Source: Paenibacillus periandrae (GTDB taxonomy: Bacteria > Bacillota > Bacilli > Paenibacillales > NBRC-103111). From it: a stretch of DNA of 64,000 nucleotides. This document shows, in pieces, positions 8,392 through 16,719 of this stretch. Within the stretch, counting starts at the first letter, position 1. The number at the start of each line of letters is the position of its first letter. The position numbers and the translations under genes are program-made. Location: the NCBI RefSeq assembly GCF_022458865.1, contig NZ_JAJNMU010000018.1:124001-188000 (forward strand), given 5' to 3'. The notes beneath the pieces were generated by a model. That model saw nothing but the letters and a program-made list of their open reading frames with translations. It did not search any database and was not told where the DNA came from.

Positions 8392-9510
8392 TTAGTCGAG
8401 TGCCTCAGATGCCATTTTTCGCGGGAAACGGACTTCAAAAAGTGTACGAATCAAACTGCTTTGGGCCAAAATTGTGCCTTGATGCTGAGTTACAATGTTT
8501 TTCGCAATAGACAAGCCAAGACCGGTACTCCCCTCACGATGAATCCGTGCTTGATCGCCGGTAAAAAACATATCGAAGATATGCGGCAGCTCTTCCGGAG
8601 GTATGCAATCCCCATAATTGACCACTTGAATCACCATATCTTCTGCGTCAATATTGCAATTAATATCAATAAACTGACCATCTTTTCCATAGCGAATGGC
8701 ATTCGTCAGCAGATTTTCAAATACACGTGCCAATAGCTCTCCGTCACCCCAAATAGTCAAATGCGGAGTCACATTCAATCGGGTTGTTAGGTTGTTTTTC
8801 TCAAAGGCAGGGTATAGCTCCTCATTTAACTGGATGAGAAGCTCGCTCAGATCGATTGGTTGTTTTTCAAAGGTAAGCTTGCCATAGTTCATTCGTGTTA
8901 TTTCGAACAGCTCGTCAATGAGCTTCTCTAAACGTTGAGATTTGGTATAAGCAATGCTCGTATAGTGCTTGATTTGTTCGGCAGTCAACTGATCGTCCTG
9001 AAGAATGAAATCCAGATAACCTAAAATCGAAGTCAGCGGCGTACGCAAATCGTGAGCCAAATTGAGGACCAATTGTTCCTTGCTGTTTTCTGCAAGGTCT
9101 CCTCTCTCCAAAGCTTGCTGCAATTTTTGACTGGCTAGATTAATGTCTCTCGCAATATCCCCGAATTCATCTTTGGATGGAATACGTATACGACTGTTGA
9201 AATCACCATTCGCAAGCTGATTAATACCGTTGGATATTTCTTGAAAATAAGCCACATATCTTTTGGTGAGGAGAAAGAAAAACAAAATCGAGAGAGGAAT
9301 GAAAATAAGCAAAAAGAAGTTAACATCCCCAATATCTCTCATGAAATAACGAAATTTTGTCAATGGATTTTCGAACATGGTCGTATAATAAAAGAGTTGG
9401 AGAATCTTATAGATGATATAGGTAATAACAGCGGAAAAAAGCATACTTGAACCAAACAGCTGAATCATTTTAAAGCGAAAGCTCCGGGTCATTATAGCCA
9501 TTGAATGCAT
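8392..9510 (-). CDS. Membrane sensor histidine kinase, VanS-like
   Basis: 372 residues: membrane segments at about 15-40 and 63-82 with a short outside loop, a HAMP linker (about 85-135), the phosphorylated His in LAHDLRTPLTS at residue 153, and a catalytic domain with an N-box (ENLLTNAIRYG) and G-box (GSTGLGLSIA). It resembles VanS-type kinases, which sense cell-wall stress or antibiotics and usually sit beside a VanR-type OmpR regulator. No response regulator gene is adjacent on either side. The start is ATG at 9510, a few bases after the VanZ stop, implying coupling to that gene. A diverged remnant of the same 3' end lies near 10.2 kb. Confidence 0.9.
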   Translation of the reverse strand: MHSMAIMTRSFRFKMIQLFGSSMLFSAVITYIIYKILQLFYYTTMFENPLTKFRYFMRDIGDVNFFLLIFIPLSILFFFLLTKRYVAYFQEISNGINQLANGDFNSRIRIPSKDEFGDIARDINLASQKLQQALERGDLAENSKEQLVLNLAHDLRTPLTSILGYLDFILQDDQLTAEQIKHYTSIAYTKSQRLEKLIDELFEITRMNYGKLTFEKQPIDLSELLIQLNEELYPAFEKNNLTTRLNVTPHLTIWGDGELLARVFENLLTNAIRYGKDGQFIDINCNIDAEDMVIQVVNYGDCIPPEELPHIFDMFFTGDQARIHREGSTGLGLSIAKNIVTQHQGTILAQSSLIRTLFEVRFPRKMASEALD

Positions 9511-9513
9511 ATA

Positions 9514-10041
9514 TCATAGGGACCTCCCTTTTGTTCGGAATGTAGCCATAAACTTAACCCATACTTTGCAAGCGATGAAGCCAATCAAGCCTCCACTGGA
9601 ATTTAGAATAAGATCATCGACGTCAAAACTTCCAATAGAGAATAAGGCCTGCGCACTTTCCAGGATTAGACTTAAACCTAAAGAAAGTGTGAACGCGCCT
9701 ATCAAACATATTTTTTTGTTTCTTAGCATGAAACCAAGAAAAATACCGAATGGCATGAATATCGCAATATTCCCAATCATGTTAATCAGATCATGAATCG
9801 ATAAAACATGAATCGATCTGGATATTTCTTTAAAGGGGATCAGATTACCTTTTTGCAATCGCCTGGTGATATCATCCGGATTTCTCAGACTCTGCTTAAG
9901 TTGCTGACTGAGAAATGTCATATCGATCACACCGAACTTAAACAGAATAATTTTGAATAATGCGTACACATATAAGACAAACAGTGCATGGATTTTAAGA
10001 TTATTCAACGTTCTCTTATGTTTTATTTCCCATCTCACCAT
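9514..10041 (-). CDS. VanZ-family membrane protein
   Basis: A 175-residue protein with about five membrane segments and VanZ hallmarks: NLIPFKEI near residue 85, NIAIFMPFGIFLG, and a C-terminal E-S-Q...GSFDVDDLILNSSGG pattern. VanZ proteins give low-level teicoplanin resistance in some vancomycin clusters; many homologues have unknown roles in the envelope. The start at 10041 (MVRWEIKHK) is preferred over a longer frame because AGGAG lies 8 bases upstream. A separate 14-codon frame starting at 10079, behind a stronger GGAGG, overlaps that start (see findings). Followed directly by the kinase gene. Confidence 0.82.
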   Translation of the reverse strand: MVRWEIKHKRTLNNLKIHALFVLYVYALFKIILFKFGVIDMTFLSQQLKQSLRNPDDITRRLQKGNLIPFKEISRSIHVLSIHDLINMIGNIAIFMPFGIFLGFMLRNKKICLIGAFTLSLGLSLILESAQALFSIGSFDVDDLILNSSGGLIGFIACKVWVKFMATFRTKGRSL

Positions 10042-10085
10042 CTTGAGTCTCCTGAGCTCCAAAAAAACCATTTCTTCATCCTTAG

Positions 10086-10175
10086 TATCCTCCTAACCAT
10101 TCGTACACTTTTAGGATAAGGAAAACTATTTAAAAAGAAATGGGGTTAAAAATAAAATTTTTCTTAAACTTCTAC
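10086..10175 (-). promoter_or_regulatory. Duplicated promoter/leader block, copy 2
   Basis: This is the partner of the block at 8296-8380, in the same relation to its downstream gene: minus-strand AAAATTTTAT run, ACCCCAT, TATCCTAAA -10-like element and GGAGGATA binding site in front of the VanZ unit. The two copies differ mainly by short indels and transitions. Conservation of the AT-rich part and the -10-like element, rather than coding sequence, argues for regulatory function. Confidence 0.5.
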
Positions 10176-10189
10176 ATCTATTTAGGGTG

Positions 10190-10280
10190 AGGATAATTTA
10201 AAGACTTACGAACCAAACTGCCTTGGATTACCTCAGGTACGGGAAAGCAGGGTGTTTTGGACAATACTAAGGTTCAATCA
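10190..10280 (-). pseudogene. Decayed 3' end of a VanS-like kinase
   Basis: On the minus strand a short frame reads LSIVQNTLL, matching LSIAKNIVT of the intact kinase at 8392, and after a frame change QGSLVRKS matches QSSLIRTL. At DNA level, CCAAGGCAGTTTGGTTCGTA here against CCAAAGCAGTTTGATTCGTA there is nearly identical. Stops interrupt the frame. Together with the adjacent leader block this makes a ~190 bp diverged duplication of the kinase 3' end plus the following promoter. Confidence 0.5.
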
Positions 10281-10295
10281 CAACTAAAAATCACT

Positions 10296-11156
10296 TTAGT
10301 GACTTCGGGCCATTTGCATCTCAAGAACGCGATCCCGAGTATCTGCTGGACGGTACTGCTTCAAAACGCCTTGATCATATGTAAAAAAAGCGTAGGCATC
10401 GTTATTGCCGATTTGAATCAGGGGCTGTCCATTCTCTATAAAAAGGGACGAGTAGGAAGGCTCGTCATTAGCTATTTCAGGGAACAAGCTGCTTGATTGC
10501 AGAACGGTCGATTCGAAGCGCTCATGCTCCGTGACCCACCGATGGATCTCCAGAGCGGGAGGCACCCAGTCTGTCTGGTTGCCGATCCATTCAGGGACAC
10601 CATCGCTGTCAATATCCATTGGAATCGTGGTATGCCCTTGAAAATCAACTACATGCCAAGAATCAGTATTGTGGTGATAAGTCAGCAGCCCCTTTTTTGC
10701 ACCAATCGAGCCAAAAGGGATTTCAATAACGGCACCAGAAACCTCCCCAGTCAAAAAGCTTAAAGGATGGATCCAGACTTGATTCTCGTCAAAATTGGGC
10801 ATGTCACCTAACTTCCATTCTGAATTCCTACCCTTGAGATATCCGGTTAAACCTGAGGAGGCAACCCCATTTGTATATACAAGAACTTCCGCCTCAGACC
10901 CGGGAAGAACAAAGCTTTGGATAAGCTTCGCCCCGATAGGAGCAGTGCCCTTCTCTAAGGGTTGTCCCATACTTTCTTCAAAGGGAATAACTACATGCTC
11001 AGGAAACAAGTCAGGCCTATAGATCGGATGCTGACCACTATGTTCAGATATGTTTGTCGACATACCGTTGTCATACATGACTTGATCATTGCTGCATGCG
11101 AGAGTGCTAAGCAGTATCAGCATCATTATGCCTGCACGATGGATGAAGTTCGTCAA
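10296..11156 (-). CDS. Lipoprotein with one FG-GAP/EF-hand-like motif
   Basis: From a TTG start (GAGGG 8 bases upstream) the protein is 286 residues, with a lipobox ending in Cys 21 (LLSTLAC). A longer GTG start (11171) has no good binding site. The mature part is beta-rich and holds DIDSDGVPEWIG, a calcium-binding-like turn seen in FG-GAP and VCBS-type repeats, and several Trp-rich strands. It is probably anchored on the outer face of the membrane. No function is assigned. It precedes the VanZ-kinase unit on the same strand and may belong to it. Confidence 0.7.
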   Translation of the reverse strand: MTNFIHRAGIMMLILLSTLACSNDQVMYDNGMSTNISEHSGQHPIYRPDLFPEHVVIPFEESMGQPLEKGTAPIGAKLIQSFVLPGSEAEVLVYTNGVASSGLTGYLKGRNSEWKLGDMPNFDENQVWIHPLSFLTGEVSGAVIEIPFGSIGAKKGLLTYHHNTDSWHVVDFQGHTTIPMDIDSDGVPEWIGNQTDWVPPALEIHRWVTEHERFESTVLQSSSLFPEIANDEPSYSSLFIENGQPLIQIGNNDAYAFFTYDQGVLKQYRPADTRDRVLEMQMARSH

Positions 11157-11291
11157 TATGTAATCCCTCACTTCTTATAGAAATATATAAACATTCTGCC
11201 ATCCTGTGTTCTGTCTCATTTACAAATAACTCCATATGTTAAACGTAAAAAGCAATGCATTTGTTGCGTTATCCCTTATTGCCAGCAAAAT

Positions 11292-11322
11292 AAAGGGCTA
11301 CCGTTAGGCAGCCCTCATGCTA
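11292..11322 (-). terminator. Rho-independent terminator of the polysaccharide operon
   Basis: On the minus strand GGGCTGCC-TAAC-GGTAGCCC (one G-T pair) is followed by TTTATTTT. It lies about 55 bases after the stop of the beta-helix gene, closing the five-gene operon that starts at 18366. Confidence 0.82.
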
Positions 11323-11374
11323 GTGAATGCAAAGTTTCCAGATCGAATTAAAATAGAACTGCCCCCGTCGTTGT

Positions 11375-13441
11375 TCATGATGGACGGAAGCGGTTGTTAA
11401 ACTGCTTGCGACCCCACTCTACTGCAAATTTTATATTTGCGCTCCCGGCAGGTGTTGCCGCTTTGAATGCGACCGTGATATTGTCCTTATCTGCTGTTAT
11501 TGAAGAGATCCCAATCGAATTGGCGTCGGCAGATAACGCCGTAGCGGTGTACCACTCAGGCGTGACGCCTAATAAATGGGCCACTTGATAGTTTATATTG
11601 CCGCCGTTAACCGAAGCGATTGCACGCTGCCCTGTAAATACTATCTCATCCCCGACATACGAGGATTGGGATGAATAAGAAAGCGAGTCCCATACCTTGG
11701 TCAAGGACGTATCCAGCTCAGGCGAAGCTACCTTGTCCCAATATTCAAAAGTGCCCTGCGGATACAAGTCGTACGTATATTCGAACACACAATAGTTCGT
11801 ATATTTGGGACGGCGGAAATATAGCCAGTATTTCCCTCCTGCATCGGCATATACGGTAAAGTTGGCAAATGCATCGCCAGTTCCATTAAAACCGTCGCCA
11901 TCGACATTAAATATCGGTTTAAAACCGCCTGCCTCATTGCCGCGAACACCAAATGCGAATTCGGCGGATGCGGAGCGATAGGATGCCTTGCCGTAATCCG
12001 TAGTCATCCTGACCCTGCCGCTAAATAGCGATCGGTCCGTCCCAATACGGCACACTCGAAACCACTGTGCATAATTCTGCACCCCAGGCTTAGGCTCGCC
12101 GATATCCCGCAGCTTTTGATATCTCAGATCTCGCCACGTATTTTTCCAATTCTCGGCATTGCTTAAATGCGATGTTCTTACGGACCCGTCAAAATTAAAC
12201 ATGCCCGATGTTTCCGGGTAATCGATTTTAATGAAATTACCTGTAAATGCTGCCCCCTCAGGCGGCGTCTCGCAGCGGAACATGCCGCCGGAATCACGTA
12301 TGGTGCCGTTTTTGCCAAAGCCAACGCCTATTGAACTGCCTGTTGTCCAGATGTTGACTTCCAGGATTGCATTATAGATTTCATGCGAAGCATTGTTGTA
12401 TGCATCATCGCCTACCAGCATCCCGATCTGGCCGTCGCGAACGTTAAGAGAGACGTTGCGAAAGGTCGTATATCCATACGAAGGCATGTTGGACGTTCCT
12501 GGTTGACGTTTGAACACAATATGACGCTTGCAATTGCTGATCGATACGTTTTCCAATGTCGTTCCCTCTACCCAAAAATTGCGGGAGTGCAGCACCAGGC
12601 CATCCCCTGCCAAAAAACCGTAGATGCTCAAATTGCGAAGCTTGAACCCGTATGTATCCGAAATCTCGATCGCGATCGAATTGGAATTACTGCCGCCATT
12701 TATCGACAAATCGATGATCGCATGACTGGTGCCAACAGCACCGCTCCACACCGTAGAGTTTCGCCAATAACGAAACAGGTAACCATCGCCATTCCAAGTA
12801 AGATTCGTCACACCGACCCCATCGCCGGAAATGATAACATTAGGCGGCACATCAATATTGCCGCCTGATGCAGTAAAGTCATATGAACCTGCGGGAATCA
12901 GCACTACGCCACCTTCTACGGCAGCCGATAGCAGTACCGCCTTGATGGCGTCAGTCGGGTTGGAGGGCCACAGAGCGGAGTCAATCACACGCCAGACCGG
13001 TTGCACGCCGCCTACAAGCAAAGCACCGCTGTGTTCAGCCAGCGCGTCTTCGAGACCAACTTGATATACAGCTACCCACGCCGTATTGCTAATACCTCCA
13101 TCAGCAGCCGGGTTGTTGGCAGCAGTCGTATGAGGGCGTGCTCCAGCCCATCGGTAACCAGTCGTTATGCCGTCAGCAGAAGTGTGCTCCAGAACGTCCC
13201 ACTCCTGAAAGATCCGCACACTTGGCCTGAAAGTACCGTAGATGCGGAGCAAACCACCCAACTGAACATTCCCGTGTTCGGAATTGTTTCCATAAACACT
13301 GTCCTGAACGGAGGTACCAGCGGCTGCATTCACGATCCCCCCCGAAGCGCCGTACAATAGTGCCGCGGCACCGGTCATGCCCAACGAGGCTATCAGCTCT
13401 CTGCGCGTTACCAGCTTGTGCGAATCCTTACGATCGGTCAT
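11375..13441 (-). CDS. Tat-exported right-handed beta-helix protein (pectate-lyase-like)
   Basis: 688 residues. The start is MTDRKDSHK, then a twin-arginine signal (VTRRELIASLG, Arg 13-14, with a following alanine-rich hydrophobic run). The centre (about 165-400) has repeated short strands with Asn and Ile ladders (IDLSING, IEISDTYGF, TTLENVSISN) typical of pectate-lyase-3 / tailspike-like beta-helices. The N-terminal part (EWDVLEHTS, YRWAG) resembles the joining domains of phage tailspikes and polysaccharide depolymerases; the C-terminal ~200 residues are beta-sandwich-like. It likely cuts or binds a polysaccharide outside the cell and feeds the importer encoded upstream. Substrate and catalytic residues cannot be fixed from sequence. 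Confidence 0.8.
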   Translation of the reverse strand: MTDRKDSHKLVTRRELIASLGMTGAAALLYGASGGIVNAAAGTSVQDSVYGNNSEHGNVQLGGLLRIYGTFRPSVRIFQEWDVLEHTSADGITTGYRWAGARPHTTAANNPAADGGISNTAWVAVYQVGLEDALAEHSGALLVGGVQPVWRVIDSALWPSNPTDAIKAVLLSAAVEGGVVLIPAGSYDFTASGGNIDVPPNVIISGDGVGVTNLTWNGDGYLFRYWRNSTVWSGAVGTSHAIIDLSINGGSNSNSIAIEISDTYGFKLRNLSIYGFLAGDGLVLHSRNFWVEGTTLENVSISNCKRHIVFKRQPGTSNMPSYGYTTFRNVSLNVRDGQIGMLVGDDAYNNASHEIYNAILEVNIWTTGSSIGVGFGKNGTIRDSGGMFRCETPPEGAAFTGNFIKIDYPETSGMFNFDGSVRTSHLSNAENWKNTWRDLRYQKLRDIGEPKPGVQNYAQWFRVCRIGTDRSLFSGRVRMTTDYGKASYRSASAEFAFGVRGNEAGGFKPIFNVDGDGFNGTGDAFANFTVYADAGGKYWLYFRRPKYTNYCVFEYTYDLYPQGTFEYWDKVASPELDTSLTKVWDSLSYSSQSSYVGDEIVFTGQRAIASVNGGNINYQVAHLLGVTPEWYTATALSADANSIGISSITADKDNITVAFKAATPAGSANIKFAVEWGRKQFNNRFRPS

Positions 13442-13506
13442 ACGTCATTCCTCCCACGAATTTTCATTATTGTTGTTATCCAAAACTGCATGAAGACAAG
13501 ACAGTG

Positions 13507-14724
13507 TCAATAAACAAGCTCCCGAAACTGCTTAACAGTATGGAACGATATGAAATTGCCATTGTGCGCGCTGGAAGCCCGTTCATCGCCCGACCGACTC
13601 ATAATGTGCAAGTCATCGCCGTCAATCGCCATGGTGGCGTAGTGCCTTGCGTGCTTCGCTGCCGCTCCTGCTGCTACCAGACCGGCAAAGCACCAATCGA
13701 TACAATTTTTAGAAAAATGCAGCTGCAATCTTGTCCGCTCGTTGTTTGGCAAATTGTAGCGGTCCGAGGGCAGTCTATCTGCTCTGGTCATGCTATCCGT
13801 TGCCTGCGTACTTAGCAGCCAATACAATTGCATACGTTCGTCGAACAGGATATGAAATTTCATTTGTCCTCCCGGGCAGGGTACGAATGCAATGTGCTTA
13901 CCCGAAGGGACAGTCTCCAGCATGGTTGTCATCACGCCGTGCTCATCTTCCACTACTTTGGCGATTGCCGCATAACCACTTCCCCCCGTGTGGGCGCGCA
14001 TCCACAAATGAAACGTTTTCCCCGCCACGTCGTACCACAAATGGTTTTCGTCAATAAACTGCACCACGTTCGTTTCCAGCCAGCCCGCCGGGGCACAGCC
14101 TCTGTTCGGTGCGACATCGATGTATCGCTGAGGATCGTTATGAAAAAAAGGAACGCCGAAATAGTCCAATTTTTCTACAGGAATAGCATCACAGAAGGCA
14201 AGCTCAGAGGCAAAAGTCCAGTTTGCTGCTGTTGTCAGCTCCGAATCTGTCCTTCCACGCATCAGAATAGGCGCCAATTCGCCCACAGGCCAGCCTTCGA
14301 TGCTGCGATACAGGCGTTTTTCCATAACCAGATACACCGATCCATTGGCATAATGGACGTTGCATGGCGCCTGATGCCATTCCTCGCCTTCAGTCAGGCG
14401 AACCAGGCTCGTCCAGCTCTCACCTTCATCATCTGAACGCATGATCATCAAATCGCCGCTATGACCTATCACATAAAGAGAACGACCGGCGACAAACGGT
14501 CTCGCATGCACATACGGATAATCCGATCTATATGTCCACGTCAAGCCCTGGTCATCCGAGGTTAGCACTTTTCCTTGAGGGGACTTTACTTCAGGACCGC
14601 CAAGATCCAGAGTAGCCACCAAACGGCCAGATGGAAGCACAGCAAGACCGGGGCTGTAGCAGTAAATGCTGGACGGATCTGCAGATTCATATACTTTGAC
14701 AAACTCATCAGCCAATAATTTCAT
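13507..14724 (-). CDS. BNR/Asp-box beta-propeller glycosidase-like protein
   Basis: 405 residues from ATG at 14724, chosen because AAGAGGTG sits 7 bases upstream; the longer frame to 14766 lacks a site. Asp-box signatures SDDQGLTW and SDDEGESW appear near the N-terminus (about 70 and 110), as in six-bladed propellers of the sialidase fold. No signal peptide is visible, so it is probably cytoplasmic and acts on imported oligosaccharides. It lies between the YtcP-type permease gene (52 bases) and the beta-helix gene. It could be an exo-glycosidase or an unsaturated-uronic-acid-type enzyme; only the fold is supported. Confidence 0.75.
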   Translation of the reverse strand: MKLLADEFVKVYESADPSSIYCYSPGLAVLPSGRLVATLDLGGPEVKSPQGKVLTSDDQGLTWTYRSDYPYVHARPFVAGRSLYVIGHSGDLMIMRSDDEGESWTSLVRLTEGEEWHQAPCNVHYANGSVYLVMEKRLYRSIEGWPVGELAPILMRGRTDSELTTAANWTFASELAFCDAIPVEKLDYFGVPFFHNDPQRYIDVAPNRGCAPAGWLETNVVQFIDENHLWYDVAGKTFHLWMRAHTGGSGYAAIAKVVEDEHGVMTTMLETVPSGKHIAFVPCPGGQMKFHILFDERMQLYWLLSTQATDSMTRADRLPSDRYNLPNNERTRLQLHFSKNCIDWCFAGLVAAGAAAKHARHYATMAIDGDDLHIMSRSGDERASSAHNGNFISFHTVKQFRELVY

Positions 14725-14776
14725 TCGTACACCTCTTCGGAATGAGTAAGATCCGCATCCATACAAATTTCGGTTT

Positions 14777-15679
14777 TTATCCTTTTAGCGAACCAATCAT
14801 AACTCCCTTGACAAAGTACTTTTGCGCAAAAGGGTATATGCATAAAATCGGCAAGCTGGAAATGATGATGATGCCGTATTTGACGGACTCAGCCAAAAAC
14901 GTTTTTTGCGCCATGTCCTGGTCCACAATACCGAGATCAAGCTGCTGCATCATTTGCGTCTGACTCGTCAGTATTTCCCTTAGCACCAGTTGAAGCGGGA
15001 TGTAACTGCGGTCGTTCAAATAAATAAGTGCGTTAAAAAATGAGTTCCACTGGCTGACAGCAGTAAATACCACCAGCACGGCAATGATCGCTTTGGAAAG
15101 CGGCAGAATAATTTTCGTAAAATATCCGATATTGCCACAGCCATCCATCTTTGCTGCTTCAAACAGCTCCACGGGAATGGTTGATTCGAAAAACGTTCGT
15201 GTAATGATGATATTCCACATACTGACGCTTCCGAGTATGATAACGATGAGCGGGTTATTGATCAGGTTTAGATCCTTTACCAGCAAATAAGTCGGGATCA
15301 GTCCCCCACTGATAAACATGGGGATAATAAACAGCGTAATGATGAACCCCCGGCCAACCAAATCTTTACGCGAAAAAACATATGCCGTCATCAGTGTCAG
15401 ACTGACGCTGAGCAATGACCCGCCAATCGTGTACAAGACCGTGTTCAGGTACCCGATCCATAACTGCTTGTATTCGAAAATAAGTTTGTAGCCATCCCAA
15501 TTCAAACCCTTGGGGAATATAAATACTTTGCCCGTTCCTACTGCGGAAGGGTCACTGAAGGAAGCAATCACGATAAAATACATCGGATACAATACCAGGA
15601 TCAACATCAGAAACAAATAAATGTTATTCATCGTATCGTAAACCATATCGGATTGGCTTTTGCGCGTTATGCCTGTCAT
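14777..15679 (-). CDS. Polysaccharide ABC permease, YtcP/LplC type
   Basis: 300 residues, six membrane segments, EAA loop ELFEAAKMDGCGNIGYF near residue 188, and the C-terminal KYFVKGVMIGSLKG that marks the YtcP/LplC group. It pairs with the LplB-type permease encoded 13 bases upstream. A GGTGGGG site precedes ATG. In family members this pair imports large oligosaccharides such as plant cell-wall fragments; the co-transcribed beta-helix protein supports that use here. Confidence 0.94.
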   Translation of the reverse strand: MTGITRKSQSDMVYDTMNNIYLFLMLILVLYPMYFIVIASFSDPSAVGTGKVFIFPKGLNWDGYKLIFEYKQLWIGYLNTVLYTIGGSLLSVSLTLMTAYVFSRKDLVGRGFIITLFIIPMFISGGLIPTYLLVKDLNLINNPLIVIILGSVSMWNIIITRTFFESTIPVELFEAAKMDGCGNIGYFTKIILPLSKAIIAVLVVFTAVSQWNSFFNALIYLNDRSYIPLQLVLREILTSQTQMMQQLDLGIVDQDMAQKTFLAESVKYGIIIISSLPILCIYPFAQKYFVKGVMIGSLKG

Positions 15680-15692
15680 CCTGACCCCACCT

Positions 15693-16652
15693 TTAAAAAA
15701 TTCCGCTTTGCCCTAATTTTTTTGCCAGTTTATTGACCGTTAACAACAATAGTAAATTAACAACTGAATTGAATAGACCGACCGCTGCGGAAAAGCTGTA
15801 CTGGGACTGCAGCAGGCCCACCTTGTAGACATAAGTGGAAATAACTTCGGAAGCTCCCAAATTCAACGCATTTTGCATTAAAAATGCTTTTTCAAAGCCG
15901 ACGCCCAGCATCCCACCACAGTTCAAGATTAGCAGGGTAACGATAGTTGGCATAATCGAAGGCAGATCGATATAGAAGGCGCGCTGGAATTTATTCGCAC
16001 CATCCACAATGGAAGCTTCGTGCAGTGATGTATCGACACCCGATAATGCCGCCAAATAAATGATGCTGCCCCAACCCATGCCCTGCCAAACGCCGGACCA
16101 TACATACAGATGCCCGAAAAATTCGGGGTCGGACAGGATCATTAGCGGGCCATGCGTCAACCCAAGGAAATTCAGGAACTGGCTGACAATCCCTAAGCGT
16201 GGAGCCAGAAACACGTTAAGCATGCCGACCAGTACGACCGTAGATATAAAATGGGGCGCATACGTTACCGTCTGTACAATGCTTTTTAACCGCTTGCTGT
16301 TTGCGCTATTCAGCGCCAAAGCGAGCACAATCGGAATAGGAAAACCTGCCAATAAAGAGTACAAGCTAAGCGACAGCGTATTTTTGATCAATGTCCAAAA
16401 CATATCCAGCTTGAATAGTCTTTCAAAATGATACAAGCCTACCCATTCGCTGCCCCATATGCCTTTAACTGGTTTAAAATTTTCAAAGGCAATCAAAATG
16501 CCGTATAAAGGGACGTATTCAAATACAAGAACATAGATCAGCGCGGGAAGGACCAGAACGTATAAGCCTATATTTTCTCTCACTTTGAGCAATTTTCTGC
16601 TGAACAGCCGTGTCGGGGCTTGCGCTCGGATAACCGGATTAGAATCGATCAT
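15693..16652 (-). CDS. Polysaccharide ABC permease, LplB type
   Basis: 319 residues from ATG at 16652 (GAGGAG 6 bases upstream); an upstream extension to 16745 overlaps the binding-protein gene and is low-complexity, so it is rejected. It has the YVLVFEYVPLYGILIAFENFK segment near the N-terminus typical of LplB, an EASIVDGANKFQRAF docking loop, and six membrane segments. Partner of the YtcP-type permease; no ATPase gene is nearby. Confidence 0.94.
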   Translation of the reverse strand: MIDSNPVIRAQAPTRLFSRKLLKVRENIGLYVLVLPALIYVLVFEYVPLYGILIAFENFKPVKGIWGSEWVGLYHFERLFKLDMFWTLIKNTLSLSLYSLLAGFPIPIVLALALNSANSKRLKSIVQTVTYAPHFISTVVLVGMLNVFLAPRLGIVSQFLNFLGLTHGPLMILSDPEFFGHLYVWSGVWQGMGWGSIIYLAALSGVDTSLHEASIVDGANKFQRAFYIDLPSIMPTIVTLLILNCGGMLGVGFEKAFLMQNALNLGASEVISTYVYKVGLLQSQYSFSAAVGLFNSVVNLLLLLTVNKLAKKLGQSGIF

Positions 16653-16719
16653 GTTGAACTCCTCTCGTACGTTCGATGGATGCGGTAATCGGGCAGCTGC
16701 CCGATTGTCCCGCTGCCTG

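Noticed and set aside
12383..12868. 161-codon plus-strand frame inside the beta-helix gene
   Set aside because: Shadow frame antisense to a clear protein with domain structure; no ribosome site.
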